A stretch of DNA of 33,277 nt. Origin: Prevotella sp. Lineage in GTDB: Bacteria; Bacteroidota; Bacteroidia; Bacteroidales; Bacteroidaceae. The stretch covers positions 1 to 33,277 of the forward strand of contig JAFSRY010000055.1 of assembly GCA_017445845.1 (NCBI GenBank). The letters run 5' to 3'. A model generated the notes under the pieces. The model saw only the letters and a program-made list of their open reading frames with translations. It ran no database searches and was not told the DNA's origin. A program made the position numbers and the translations under genes. Of this stretch, positions 6,923 to 15,301 are shown piece after piece. The first letter of the stretch is position 1. Each line of letters opens with the position of its first letter.

Positions 6923-8218
6923 ATGCGTATATTAATAATAAGTACAAGCGAACGGACAGGCGGTGCAGCCCTTGCAGCAGGAAGGCTGACCGAGGCCTTG
7001 AACAGCCACGGCATACAGGCTACGATGCTCGTCCGCGACAAGGACACCGACAACCCCGCGGTGGTGACCGCCGGCTGCCGCCGGTTCATGCTTCGGCATT
7101 TCCTGTGGGAGCGGTTGTGTCTTTTCTTTCATCTTCACTTCTCCCGTCGGCATCTTTTCCACATCGACATGGCCAATGCAGGAACCGACATCACCCGGCT
7201 GAAAGTATTTAAAGAGGCTGATGTCATCCATCTGCATTGGATTAATCAAGGTATGCTCTCGCTGAAAGGCATACGCAAGATCATACGTTCCGGAAAGCCC
7301 GTCGTATGGACGCTCCATGACATCTGGCCAGCCACAGCCCTCTGTCATCTGACCCTTGGCTGTGAGCGTTTCAAAGAACAATGTCACCATTGTCCCTACC
7401 TGCCCGGCGGGGGCAGTGCGCACGACCTTTCCCATCGTGTCTGGCAACAGAAGTCAGCCCTGCTCAGCGGGGCGCGAGTGGCCTTCGTCGGTTGTAGTGA
7501 GTGGCTGGCAGGAGAGGCGCGAAAGAGTGGTTTGTTAAAAGCGCAAACCGTCAGAGCCATTCCGAACCCCATCGACACCGCCGTCTTCTGCCCTCACGAC
7601 AAGGCGGCGGCTCGTCGGCGGCTGAACCTTCCTGCCGACCGGCGCATCGTGCTCTTTGTCGCCCAGCGCATCGGGAATGCCTATAAGGGCATTGACTATC
7701 TCTCACAGGCTCTCAGCCGCCTCTGCGCCGACCATCCCGATGTAGCCGGCCGCCTCTCTCTGGTCTTGCTGGGCAGTGCTCCGGCGGCATCTATCCTTGC
7801 CGGTGATGTGTCTTCCCGTATAGAGCAGCGGGCTTTGGGCTATATCAGCGACCCGACAGTGTTGGCCGACGTGTATAGTGCCGCCGATGTCTTTGTGTTG
7901 CCATCCCTGTCGGAAAACCTTCCCAACACCATCATGGAGTCCATGGCCTGTGGAACCCCTTGCGTCGGTTTCCGAGTGGGAGGAATACCCGAGATGATCG
8001 ACCATGGGCGCAACGGCTATGTGGCTGATTACCGTGATGCTGACGACTTGGCGCAAGGACTCTATTGGACGCTCTTCGAGGCTGATGCCAAACTGTTGTC
8101 CGAGGAAGCCGTCGGCAAGGTGGCACGCTGCTACTCGCAGACAGCCGTCGCTGACAGCTATAAAGCATTATATCAGCAGTTAATGACTCAAGGTTCGGAA
8201 GTTAATGTAGGTAAGTGA
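6923..8218 (+). CDS. Glycosyltransferase family 4 (GT-B fold)
   Basis: The product should transfer a sugar from a nucleotide donor to a lipid-linked or surface glycan on the cytoplasmic face. The N-terminal acceptor domain begins MRILIISTSERTGGAALAAGRLTEAL, the usual glycine-rich GT4 loop, with LHWINQGMLSLKGI at ~105 and WTLHDIWPATALCHLTLGC at ~135, followed by a Cys-rich patch CERFKEQCHHCPYLPG. The donor domain includes LFVAQRIGNAYKGIDYLSQAL and LADVYSAADVFVLPSLSENLPNTIMESMACGTPCVGF with the EX7E motif that binds the donor phosphate. The HHC/CHH cluster is commonly seen in WcaC-like GT4 enzymes of exopolysaccharide loci. Together with the GT2 gene at 8874 it suggests a surface-polysaccharide step; donor and acceptor are unknown. 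Confidence 0.9.
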   Translation: MRILIISTSERTGGAALAAGRLTEALNSHGIQATMLVRDKDTDNPAVVTAGCRRFMLRHFLWERLCLFFHLHFSRRHLFHIDMANAGTDITRLKVFKEADVIHLHWINQGMLSLKGIRKIIRSGKPVVWTLHDIWPATALCHLTLGCERFKEQCHHCPYLPGGGSAHDLSHRVWQQKSALLSGARVAFVGCSEWLAGEARKSGLLKAQTVRAIPNPIDTAVFCPHDKAAARRRLNLPADRRIVLFVAQRIGNAYKGIDYLSQALSRLCADHPDVAGRLSLVLLGSAPAASILAGDVSSRIEQRALGYISDPTVLADVYSAADVFVLPSLSENLPNTIMESMACGTPCVGFRVGGIPEMIDHGRNGYVADYRDADDLAQGLYWTLFEADAKLLSEEAVGKVARCYSQTAVADSYKALYQQLMTQGSEVNVGK

Positions 8219-8484
8219 TTTGTCAGTAGACAAGTAAACAAGTTATTACCTTTTTTGGGAAAGCGTACGCAACCAATGCGCCCTGCAAAAAACTTATTAT
8301 GGTATTATTGTCAAAGTGTTAATTTTTCAGAATTTTTCGTACAAATCGTAGTAAAAAAGCGCAGCGACGCCCAAGAAAGGGCTGAAAATCGGCAAAAACA
8401 AAGGTGTTTTTCTAAGTCGTTAATTGTCAGCTGTTTATGACGCGATGCAGTCTTTCGGCGGTATCGATGCTAAGGGTCGGTAGT

Positions 8485-8547
8485 GTAAAATAGCCTATTT
8501 TACCGACCAAAATAGTCTATTTTACTCGATGAAACAGTCTATTTTAC
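8485..8547. repeat. Three-copy palindrome array, 22-bp period
   Basis: Copy 1, GTAAAATAGCCTATTTTAC (8485-8503), is a perfect 19-base palindrome around one central base. Copies 2 (8509-8525, AAAATAGTCTATTTTAC) and 3 (8532-8547, AAACAGTCTATTTTAC) are diverged. The CTATTTTAC cores recur at exactly 22-base steps (8494, 8516, 8538). The same unit forms a five-copy array at 30341-30447. Possible roles are an operator series or a mobile intergenic repeat. Confidence 0.85.
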
Positions 8548-8809
8548 ATTCACGATTCATACTATCGTCACCCAGAAAAGCATGTTTCGGCACCTTCAAC
8601 CCTTAGTTTCGGCGGTTTCGTTTGTCCTAAATCTCAGAATGATTGTTCTCTTTTGCACCTGTTTTTTCTGGTTGCCGTCATTCTGAAGTGTTAAAATTTT
8701 GATATTATTTTGACAGTACGGACGGCATTTTTCTTTCTTATCCGGTCGGTGAGACACCGTCGGAAGCTGTGTCCACTCTCAGCCGTTTGCCGTTATTTCT
8801 GGCTGATAT

Positions 8810-8840
8810 TTTGTCAAGTACGGAAAAAATTGTAACTTTG
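8810..8840 (+). promoter_or_regulatory. Promoter of the GT2 gene (TTTG-N19-TAACTTTG)
   Basis: TTTG at 8810-8813 and TAACTTTG at 8833-8840 are separated by 19 bases, an ideal Bacteroidota sigma-ABfr promoter. It lies downstream of the ATG at 8769, which therefore cannot be the start of the GT2 gene. Confidence 0.75.
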
Positions 8841-8873
8841 CAAACTGATATTTCATTATTCACTTTTTTCGCC

Positions 8874-9683
8874 GTGATCTTGATTTCCGTTATCACCTGT
8901 ACCTATAATGCTGCCGGAAGCTTGCAGCGCACGCTCGACAGCGTGGGCTGTCAGACGTATCCCGCCATAGAACATCTCATTATCGACGGTGCTTCTACCG
9001 ATAATACTTTGGCATTGGCTGAAGCCTACCGCCAGGCCCAAAGTTCTGACAAATCCCGCCGTGTCCTCGTGACGAGCGAGCCTGACAAGGGACTCTATGA
9101 CGCCATGAACAAGGGTTTGCAGAAGGCTACGGGCGACTATGTGCTCTTTTTGAATGCCGGCGACACTTTTCCTTCTTCGGAAACCCTTGCGGACGTCTGT
9201 CGTGCGGCGGAGGCCTCGTTCAAGTCGACAGGCTCATTGCCTGCCGTGCTCTATGGCGACACCGATATTGTTGACGGCAACGGACACCGGTTGCGTTCGC
9301 GTAGGCTGCGGCCGCCCAAGCACCTTTCATGGCTGTCGTTCAGGCAGGGCATGGTGGTTTGCCACCAAGCGTTCTATGTCAGGACCGACCTGGCGCGTGA
9401 GACTCCTTACGACCTTCGCTACCGTTTTTCGGCAGACGTAGACTGGTGCATCCGGGTGATGAAACATGCAAAAAGGCAACAACTTGAGTTGAGAAATCTC
9501 AATCAGGTTGTTGCCTGTTACCTGGAAGAAGGGATGACGACCCGTCATCATCGGGCATCACTCGTTGAACGCTTCCGTGTGATGACCAGCCATTATGGTC
9601 TTCTTGTCACTGTCGGAATGCACTTATGGTTTGTCGTTCGTGCCATTCCCCTCCTGTTTCACAGGTTCAAGAAGAATGACTGA
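8874..9683 (+). CDS. Glycosyltransferase family 2 (WcaE-like)
   Basis: A GT-A fold enzyme predicted to add a sugar to a surface glycan. The start is a GTG at 8874 (VILISVITCTYNAAGSLQRT): the good promoter at 8810-8840 excludes the more upstream ATG, and GT2 proteins normally begin just before SVITxxYN. Key features are the GASTDNT loop, SEPDKGLYDAMNKGLQKATGD near 60-80 and VLFLNAGDTF near 85-95, which carries the metal-binding Asp, as in the WcaE subgroup. FSADVDWCIRV near 180-190 is the usual acceptor-side acid region. A C-terminal hydrophobic stretch (LLVTVGMHLWFVVRAIPLLF) may rest on the membrane. The 3' end overlaps the convergent gene at 9624 by 60 bases. Length 269 is normal. Confidence 0.88.
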   Translation: MILISVITCTYNAAGSLQRTLDSVGCQTYPAIEHLIIDGASTDNTLALAEAYRQAQSSDKSRRVLVTSEPDKGLYDAMNKGLQKATGDYVLFLNAGDTFPSSETLADVCRAAEASFKSTGSLPAVLYGDTDIVDGNGHRLRSRRLRPPKHLSWLSFRQGMVVCHQAFYVRTDLARETPYDLRYRFSADVDWCIRVMKHAKRQQLELRNLNQVVACYLEEGMTTRHHRASLVERFRVMTSHYGLLVTVGMHLWFVVRAIPLLFHRFKKND

Positions 9684-11486
9684 AGCCTTGGCATTGTCCA
9701 TTCCCGGCATGGTTCTTCCTACGCGTGCCCCGATGTAGGTCGGGTCGCATACGATGTAGCGGTCGCCGTCGAGGATGATGCAGTCGCCGTTGGGCTGTTC
9801 GTCGCCGAAGCATACGGCTGTTGCCAGGTGACCGGGATAGTATACGAGGACGACTTTCAATCCTAACAGTTCGCGTATGAGACGGGAGAAGAGGATGGAG
9901 CGGTCTTCGCAGTCGCAGTAGGGATAGTGTACGGTTTCTTCGGCGAAGAAGGCACGGTCGTGCCCCCATACATCCTCGTCAAATTGATATTCCAGAGAGG
10001 TCTGCACCCAGTTGAGAATTCTCTCGGCAGCCTCGAGGGTCGAGAGCCCCTCTAATTTCGTGCGCAGGGTATTGACCATGTATCTGTCGAGTGGATTTTC
10101 CAGCGGTGCATTGGCATAGAAAGCCCATCGTGACATTTGGTTGCCGCCGAGCATTGAACTCGGGTAGCTTTCATAGAAGTCAAGCAGGTTTTTGTTGACA
10201 CTGACTTGCAGCTCAATCTCGGGATAGCGTTTTGAGGTGAGGGTGCGTTCTTCGGTGAATTCCTCGGCAATCATCATGGGTTGTGTGATGCACAGCGAGA
10301 GTGGCATCTCCCCCGGGAAGGAAGCCTGACAGATGTTGAGGCTGGCGAGGTTGGCTTTATAGACGTAGTATTTGTCGCCGTCGAGGATGAAGTATCCTTG
10401 GTCGTAGATGATGTGCTCTGAAGAATAAAGCATCACCAGCAGGTCTTCGTCAGAAGCCAGCCGCATCTTATAGCCAGACTGTTGGAAGAGGAATGCCATG
10501 AGCAGCGTGGCCTCGTTGGCGTTGTCGGGACAGCAGGCTTGTGCCAGGCAGTCGAGCATCTGCAGATAGGCCCAGTCGCTCAGCTGATAGCGTACCCGCA
10601 GTTCTAGACAGTCGCGAATGGTGTTGTTGAAGTCGAGGCTGGCCATTTTTGTATAGGCCTCAGAGATGGCTTTTTCCGTGACATTACGCAGTTTGATGTC
10701 TTCCTTGTGGTTGAAGCGCACCTTCAGCGGTGTACCATAGAAGTTGAAGTCGATGCGCATGACCTCTTCTTCGGGCTGTTCCCTGATGGGTGACGAGGGT
10801 TTGGGCTGTGGCTTGGTGAAGTCGGCCAGCGAGGAGACGATTTCTTCCACTGCCACCATGTGCAATGCTGTGGGCGGACTGCTTTGGCTTTCTGTCGCAA
10901 CAACGGGTTTCACCTCTTTCTCTTGCGGACGAGGCTGTGGCGGTTTTGCTCCGTAACGTTTCCAAGCCTCTTTCAGGAAGTCGGCATAGGTGCGGATGGC
11001 ATTGAGCCGGAACTCTTCGTATTCGCGTTGTGCCTTCTGCTGGAAGGAACGGTATTCTTCTTCGAAGCTGTCGTGGCTGACGGCCACTTCGCGTGTCACC
11101 GTTGCCGGATCGCTATAGTGACGTGAGGTCAGTTCGCCGTTACCCTTCAACCGTTTCTTGGTGTAGGCCAGATACTGAGCGGTCAGTTGGATGGCACTGT
11201 TCTGTCGGTCTTTCATCATTTCAGAAAGACGCCCCTTGCCGGGAACCTTCAACTCATATTTCTTACCGGCTGCCTCGTCAAGTATTTCTACTTTACTCTT
11301 GAAGCCGATGTTGAGCGTACTTGTGGGTTTCAGTACCTCGCGCAGACGCAGTTCGTGCTTGGGCTGTCCGGAAGCTTCCACCTCCACCTTTCCCGTGATG
11401 CTCATCACCACATATTGCTGAGCTTGCAGCGAAAGGGCTACTGCCATCGCCGCCATCAGTATAAACAGTCTTTTCTTCATACGCAT
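9624..11486 (-). CDS. Exported protein with FecR-like N-terminus and transglutaminase-like C-terminus
   Basis: The chosen start (MRMKKRLFILMAAMAVALSLQAQ) gives a signal peptide and leaves 25 bases to the preceding gene; an upstream ATG at 11543 would overlap that gene. Residues ~22-100 (VMSITGKVEVEASG...ELRLREVLKPTSTLNIGFKSKVEILD) resemble the small beta domain of FecR-like proteins. A charged coiled linker follows (EEEYRSFQQKAQREYEEFRL, then a Pro/Gln-rich stretch). The C-terminal part has a transglutaminase-like triad: Cys in CDCED (~524-528), His in YYPGHLATAV (~553), Asp in VCDPTYIG (~581). Such domains act as proteases, amidases or inactive binders. It is the last gene of the seven-gene envelope operon, and its 3' end overlaps the convergent GT2 gene by 60 bases. 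The exact function is unknown. Confidence 0.75.
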   Translation of the reverse strand: MRMKKRLFILMAAMAVALSLQAQQYVVMSITGKVEVEASGQPKHELRLREVLKPTSTLNIGFKSKVEILDEAAGKKYELKVPGKGRLSEMMKDRQNSAIQLTAQYLAYTKKRLKGNGELTSRHYSDPATVTREVAVSHDSFEEEYRSFQQKAQREYEEFRLNAIRTYADFLKEAWKRYGAKPPQPRPQEKEVKPVVATESQSSPPTALHMVAVEEIVSSLADFTKPQPKPSSPIREQPEEEVMRIDFNFYGTPLKVRFNHKEDIKLRNVTEKAISEAYTKMASLDFNNTIRDCLELRVRYQLSDWAYLQMLDCLAQACCPDNANEATLLMAFLFQQSGYKMRLASDEDLLVMLYSSEHIIYDQGYFILDGDKYYVYKANLASLNICQASFPGEMPLSLCITQPMMIAEEFTEERTLTSKRYPEIELQVSVNKNLLDFYESYPSSMLGGNQMSRWAFYANAPLENPLDRYMVNTLRTKLEGLSTLEAAERILNWVQTSLEYQFDEDVWGHDRAFFAEETVHYPYCDCEDRSILFSRLIRELLGLKVVLVYYPGHLATAVCFGDEQPNGDCIILDGDRYIVCDPTYIGARVGRTMPGMDNAKASVILLEPVKQEGNGTNDKP

Positions 11487-11511
11487 GATATCTTTACTCA
11501 ATTCTCGATTC

Positions 11512-12699
11512 TCAAACCTTATTTCTGTAGTTCCCCACTGCATGGGTAATCATAAGTTCATAAAATTCTCGGGCACCGCCGAGGAATGGAATGGCAGCCA
11601 TTGCCCATCCCCAGTTCAGACTGTAGCCTGTCAGATAGAAGACCAGGAATCCTATCCATACCAGCATGATGGTCCATAGTGACATCAGGAGTCCGACGAC
11701 GAAGGTTGTCGTGAAGAAGAATTTCATCCATGGCGACTTTCTTGCTTTGGCCCACTTCAGGTAGGCCTTCCGCCCTAAGTGAGTGATGAGGACGATAAAG
11801 AATGACAGGATGGCCGTCATCCAGCCGCTGATGTGCTTCACTTCGCTTTGTTCGAGCAGGGTCTGTATGGAGTAGGCGAGCAGTTCTATGCCAGCCATCT
11901 CGCCTACGGGAGTGTAGTGGATGTCTGCCAACTCGTGGGTGGCTCCGTAGAGGACTACATGGTCTTCAATCCAGTCACGATGATACTCGATGCTGTCGGG
12001 GGAAATCATTCGGAAGGCCGTGGGGCGGTAGTTTACGTTGAGTTTTTTGGCATCGCGGTGAGGAATGGCTGTGCCGGCATAGTGTTCGGCCACCTGTTCG
12101 ACCAGCGACTTCCGCTCGGTGCCCTGACAACGCAGCGACAGCGTGAGGTTGCGCTTCAGTCCGCCTACCAGTCGTCTTTCGAAATTGGTGAAACCCTCGT
12201 TAGGTTGCACTTCCTCACTGAAGAACGAATGGACTTCGTTGCCATAGCCCACCGTGTCGTCGACATAATCTTCGACACGATAGGAGAAGACGATGCTGGT
12301 GTCGCGTGCCAGCTGCGTGAGCCATTGGTCGGCAAGCGTGTCGGGCTTGTTGCCCTCGAAGACCACGTCAACGCCTACCACTTTCGGGTTCATTGCCATG
12401 ATGCGTTCCAGCCCGTCGGCGATGGCTGCCCGGTCGGGCAGGTCGGTCATGTCGACGATGGTGACGACGCGGCTGGTATCCGGACTTCCGTTTTCCTTCA
12501 GTGCATAATAGTAGACATCGGTCAGCGAGAAATCCTTCATCGTCTGTGCCACTGGTCCCAGATAGGTCAACTTGAGTGCCAGCATGGCGAGGATGCCCAT
12601 GCTGGCAAAGGCGAAGACCACCGTCATCAGGTTTTCAAAAACAACCTTGGCGCGGTTTTCCTTTTTAGGCTCAACAACGTTGTCGTTATCAGTATTCAT
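11512..12699 (-). CDS. CHASE2-domain membrane sensor
   Basis: CHASE2 is an extracytoplasmic sensory domain found in membrane receptors, usually with kinase or cyclase outputs. Here a short cytoplasmic N-terminus is followed by one membrane helix (~25-47, LMTVVFAFASMGILAMLALKL). A periplasmic CHASE2 domain (~60-280) follows, with RVVTIVDMTDLPDRAAIADGLERI and NPKVVGVDVVFEGNKPDTLADQWL near the start and VVLYGATHELADIHYTPVGEMAGIELLAYSIQTLL near the end. Two or three C-terminal helices (~295-385, WMTAILSFFIVLI, FVVGLLMSLWTIMLVWIGFLVFYLTGY) close it. No kinase, cyclase or HTH output domain is present, so its signal must pass to a partner, most likely another product of this operon. It lies 62 bases after the LRR-caspase gene and 25 bases before the transglutaminase-like gene. 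Length (395) is typical of kinase-less CHASE2 proteins. Confidence 0.85.
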   Translation of the reverse strand: MNTDNDNVVEPKKENRAKVVFENLMTVVFAFASMGILAMLALKLTYLGPVAQTMKDFSLTDVYYYALKENGSPDTSRVVTIVDMTDLPDRAAIADGLERIMAMNPKVVGVDVVFEGNKPDTLADQWLTQLARDTSIVFSYRVEDYVDDTVGYGNEVHSFFSEEVQPNEGFTNFERRLVGGLKRNLTLSLRCQGTERKSLVEQVAEHYAGTAIPHRDAKKLNVNYRPTAFRMISPDSIEYHRDWIEDHVVLYGATHELADIHYTPVGEMAGIELLAYSIQTLLEQSEVKHISGWMTAILSFFIVLITHLGRKAYLKWAKARKSPWMKFFFTTTFVVGLLMSLWTIMLVWIGFLVFYLTGYSLNWGWAMAAIPFLGGAREFYELMITHAVGNYRNKV

Positions 12700-12761
12700 A
12701 ATTTAAGTTTCGCTTCTGCTCAACTTCTTTAATATCCGAAAGTTGAGTATTCATACATGAA

Positions 12762-14273
12762 TTATAGTCTCATCCTACGCCATACATCTGCCACTTTGGC
12801 TGAGGTGTTGGTCGAAGGAGTCTGGCTTTTGCGGAGTTTCAGCTGTTTGGCTGTCTGTGAGACGTTTTTGGTAAGGTCGTCAGAGAGTTTTCCGAAGGAC
12901 ACGTTGCCTGCCGTTTCGTGAAGTTCTTTCAGTAGGAAATAGGTGAAGAGTCCGTGGCCTTCTTGTGCAAGACCCTGAGCAGTTTCGTTACCTTGTGCCG
13001 CCGAGAAGACGACGATAGAACCATTGTCAAGAGTTGCTTCCTCAGCTTCGATTTCTACACCGCGCAGACCTTCAGATACACTTTCGTGGTCACGGTTGAC
13101 GCCGCTGAAGCAAGCATCGAGGAACACGGTGGTCTGACCGAATGCGAGTTCGCCAAGACGGGCGTAGAAGTCATCAAGGGCAATGCCGCGCTTAGGATTG
13201 GTTCCGCGCACATCGGTAGGAAGGATGTATGCCTTGTTCTTGTTCTTGATGTCGGGCACACCGTGTCCGGCGTAGTAGACGATGAGTTTCTTTCCTTCGC
13301 GGTCAGGGATTTGTGCAATCCAGTCTTCCAGCTCTTCTTCCTGTATCATCTGCTTCGTGGCATCCTCGACGAGGTGGATGTTTTCTGCGGGCAGTCCGAG
13401 GGTCATCTTGCAATACTCGCTGAAGATGCGCGCATCATGGATGGCATAAGGCACGCTGCCTACGAAGCGATAGTTCTGGTTACCGATGATGAGAGCATAG
13501 GAGTTGATGTCGGTGAAGGAGCCGATGGGAATCTGCTCGTCGACGATGGATGTGATTTGGTCGTAGTTCTCGTCGTGGGTTATCTGTGCATGGTTGATGT
13601 AGTTTTCGACGGACTGCTTCGAGAAACCATATTCGGCACAGTTAGCAAGGTTCACATACTGAGGAAGATTGGAGATTTCGCCGTTGTAGAGGGTGTGTCC
13701 GACTTTGCCGTCTTCGTTCGTTTCTGTTGCAAAGACATAGTGTCCGAGTTCGGCCGTAGAACCGACTTCGACGAAGTTGAGCTTGGTGCACGACATGAAC
13801 GCCTGGTCGCCGACGCGGCAGTGCTCGGGTATCTTTACAGAGAGCATCTGGCTGCACTTTGCAAAGGCAATCGTTCCGATTTCACGCAGCTGAACGGGAA
13901 GGGATATCGTACGAAGCTTGCCACAGTTCAGGAAAGCACCCCATCCGATTTCCCTCATCTCGGTGCCTTCGAAGACTACTTCCTGCAGCGATTTGCAGTT
14001 GGCGAAGGCGCAAGAACCGATTTTCGTGATGCCCTGCCCGATCTGTATTCTTTTGATGTTTAGGTTTTTCTTTATCCAGGGGGCAGGGTTGTTCTTGACA
14101 TCATAGTCGGGAATGGTTGTGTTCATTCCTTTTTTGCTGACATTGGTGAAGTAGAGAGTGATGCCATCGTGGGTCCACTTTGTTTCATCACCACACATTC
14201 CTTCCGTCTTCTGTGCAAGGGCACTCGGAATGGCAAGTACGGTCAGTAGAATGGTAATAATAATTTTTTTCAT
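12762..14273 (-). CDS. Exported LRR-caspase (peptidase C14) fusion protein
   Basis: Residues 1-20 (MKKIIITILLTVLAIPSALA) are a signal peptide. Residues ~70-180 form four BspA-type LRR_5 units (ITKIGSCAFANCKSLQEVVF, MREIGWGAFLNCGKLRTISL, LREIGTIAFAKCSQMLSVKI, CRVGDQAFMSCTKLNFVEV). Residues ~255-455 are a caspase/metacaspase domain: YALIIGNQNY opens it, the catalytic His is H337 in IVYYAGHGVP and the catalytic Cys is C388 in TTVFLDACFSG. FSAAQGNETAQG and GLFTYFLLKEL near 423-450 are family-typical. The dyad is intact, so it should be an active cysteine peptidase in the periplasm or at the surface, with the repeats as a likely binding or regulatory module. A ~40-residue basic C-terminal tail (KQLKLRKSQTPSTNTSAK) follows. 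It is the centre of the seven-gene operon; substrate unknown. Confidence 0.88.
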   Translation of the reverse strand: MKKIIITILLTVLAIPSALAQKTEGMCGDETKWTHDGITLYFTNVSKKGMNTTIPDYDVKNNPAPWIKKNLNIKRIQIGQGITKIGSCAFANCKSLQEVVFEGTEMREIGWGAFLNCGKLRTISLPVQLREIGTIAFAKCSQMLSVKIPEHCRVGDQAFMSCTKLNFVEVGSTAELGHYVFATETNEDGKVGHTLYNGEISNLPQYVNLANCAEYGFSKQSVENYINHAQITHDENYDQITSIVDEQIPIGSFTDINSYALIIGNQNYRFVGSVPYAIHDARIFSEYCKMTLGLPAENIHLVEDATKQMIQEEELEDWIAQIPDREGKKLIVYYAGHGVPDIKNKNKAYILPTDVRGTNPKRGIALDDFYARLGELAFGQTTVFLDACFSGVNRDHESVSEGLRGVEIEAEEATLDNGSIVVFSAAQGNETAQGLAQEGHGLFTYFLLKELHETAGNVSFGKLSDDLTKNVSQTAKQLKLRKSQTPSTNTSAKVADVWRRMRL

Positions 14274-14297
14274 CGTTGCATATAGTTTTAGAGATGA

Positions 14298-15206
14298 TTA
14301 CATTTTTATTTGCAGGTAGATGCGGTCGACGGCAGCGTCGAATTCGTAGGAGTCCTTGCCGTAGGTCTTTGTTTCGATGGACTTATACTTCAGGTTGGCT
14401 GTGCGGTGTTCGTAGCCTACACCGAGGAACTTCCAGCTGAAGACACCACCGTAGGTCTTCACCATGCCATGGCCCCAGTCGATTTTAGTGCCTTTGCCCA
14501 TTGTTTCGTGTTCGCTGCCGCTGGTGGTCACGTCGGCATTCTTGTTGTTCTTGAAATACAGACCGGATGCCTCGTAGCCCATGTGATAGTAAAAGCGGAA
14601 TTGGAAGAAGTGAAGTCCTTTGGCCTTGATATAGGTGAAGGGCGACAATGTCAGCGAAGGACCGATTGTCATGGCGATGTCGGCCTGATACTTCTCAATG
14701 TTCCAGGGGGTGTAGCTGAAGCCTGTCGAGAGTTCCTTACTGCTGTCATAGAGATTGCGTCCGTTGCCCTCTTGTTCATAGTGGGCGACAGAAAGGTCCA
14801 GACCGGTATAGTCGATGCAGAACTGTGCTACGTTGGCAATGGTCTTCTTGTGCAGACGATAGCTGCGGCCTACCTGCAGCGAACCATACCATTGAGCCTT
14901 ATACACAGGGGCAAATCCATTGTTATAGTCAACGCCGGTTTCAATGGGCTTGGTGGGTGTGAGGGTGGCTTCCTTTCCATAGACAAAATTGACATAGGAG
15001 CGGCGGCGCCAAACGTTGGAGAAGTGTTTCTCCATGGCATTGCGGTTGGTTGCTTCCTGTTGCTCGTTCACGATGTCGTTGATAGAAGTGATTTCGGCCT
15101 GGTCATCCTGAATCTCTGTGTTTTGTTGGTCTTCGTCTTCATACTGTGCGAAAACATTTCCTACAGAGAGCAGGAAAACCCCAAGGAATAATAATATTTT
15201 TTTCAT
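14298..15206 (-). CDS. Probable outer-membrane beta-barrel protein
   Basis: A signal peptide (MKKILLFLGVFLLSVGNVFAQ) is followed by an acidic N-terminal segment (EDEDQQNTEIQDDQAEITSI). Many alternating aromatic/polar strands come next (YVNFVYGKEATL, YKAQWYGSLQVGRSYRL, GLHFFQFRFYYHMGYEASGLYF, GGVFSWKFLGVGYEHRTANLKY). The final strand ends VDRIYLQIKM, matching the amphipathic C-terminal strand of outer-membrane barrels, although the last residue is Met rather than an aromatic. I recognise no named family; the size (302) suits a small 8-12 strand barrel. It stands 24 bases upstream of the LRR-caspase gene, so the two are probably translated from one message and may work together at the outer membrane. 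It could be an adhesin-like surface barrel or an anchor for the caspase protein. Confidence 0.65.
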   Translation of the reverse strand: MKKILLFLGVFLLSVGNVFAQYEDEDQQNTEIQDDQAEITSINDIVNEQQEATNRNAMEKHFSNVWRRRSYVNFVYGKEATLTPTKPIETGVDYNNGFAPVYKAQWYGSLQVGRSYRLHKKTIANVAQFCIDYTGLDLSVAHYEQEGNGRNLYDSSKELSTGFSYTPWNIEKYQADIAMTIGPSLTLSPFTYIKAKGLHFFQFRFYYHMGYEASGLYFKNNKNADVTTSGSEHETMGKGTKIDWGHGMVKTYGGVFSWKFLGVGYEHRTANLKYKSIETKTYGKDSYEFDAAVDRIYLQIKM

Positions 15207-15301
15207 CTTTCTTTATTTTTTTTATTTGATATTTCACATTATATTATATATATAGCATACATTCGTATGTCATGAATTTCTGGAAATGATGCCGCCATCC
15301 T

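Larger units (their letters stand above)
8219..8873. other. 655-bp intergenic region with repeats and promoter
   Basis: No gene is supported. It contains the phrase GTAGACAAGTAAACAAG at 8226-8242 just after the GT4 stop, the 22-bp-spaced palindrome array at 8485-8547, an 8-bp inverted repeat CAGAATGA/TCATTCTG at 8635-8642 and 8678-8685, and a good promoter at 8810-8840. A 61-codon frame at 8255-8440 is Lys/Arg/Gln-rich with no family features and I regard it as chance. Confidence 0.6.

Noticed and set aside
8255-8440. Possible small gene between the glycosyltransferases
   Set aside because: No family features, no promoter of its own, and it begins in repeat-containing DNA. Composition looks like chance.
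8769-8873. Upstream extension of the GT2 protein from the ATG at 8769
   Set aside because: A near-ideal promoter (8810-8840) lies inside the extension, and GT2 proteins start just before SVITxxYN.
11833-15191. Long plus-strand open frames (11833-12732, 12954-14063, 14310-15191) opposite the envelope operon
   Set aside because: They mirror the minus-strand genes, whose products have signal peptides and clear domains. The antisense translations show no family features and are rich in residues expected from reversed codons.
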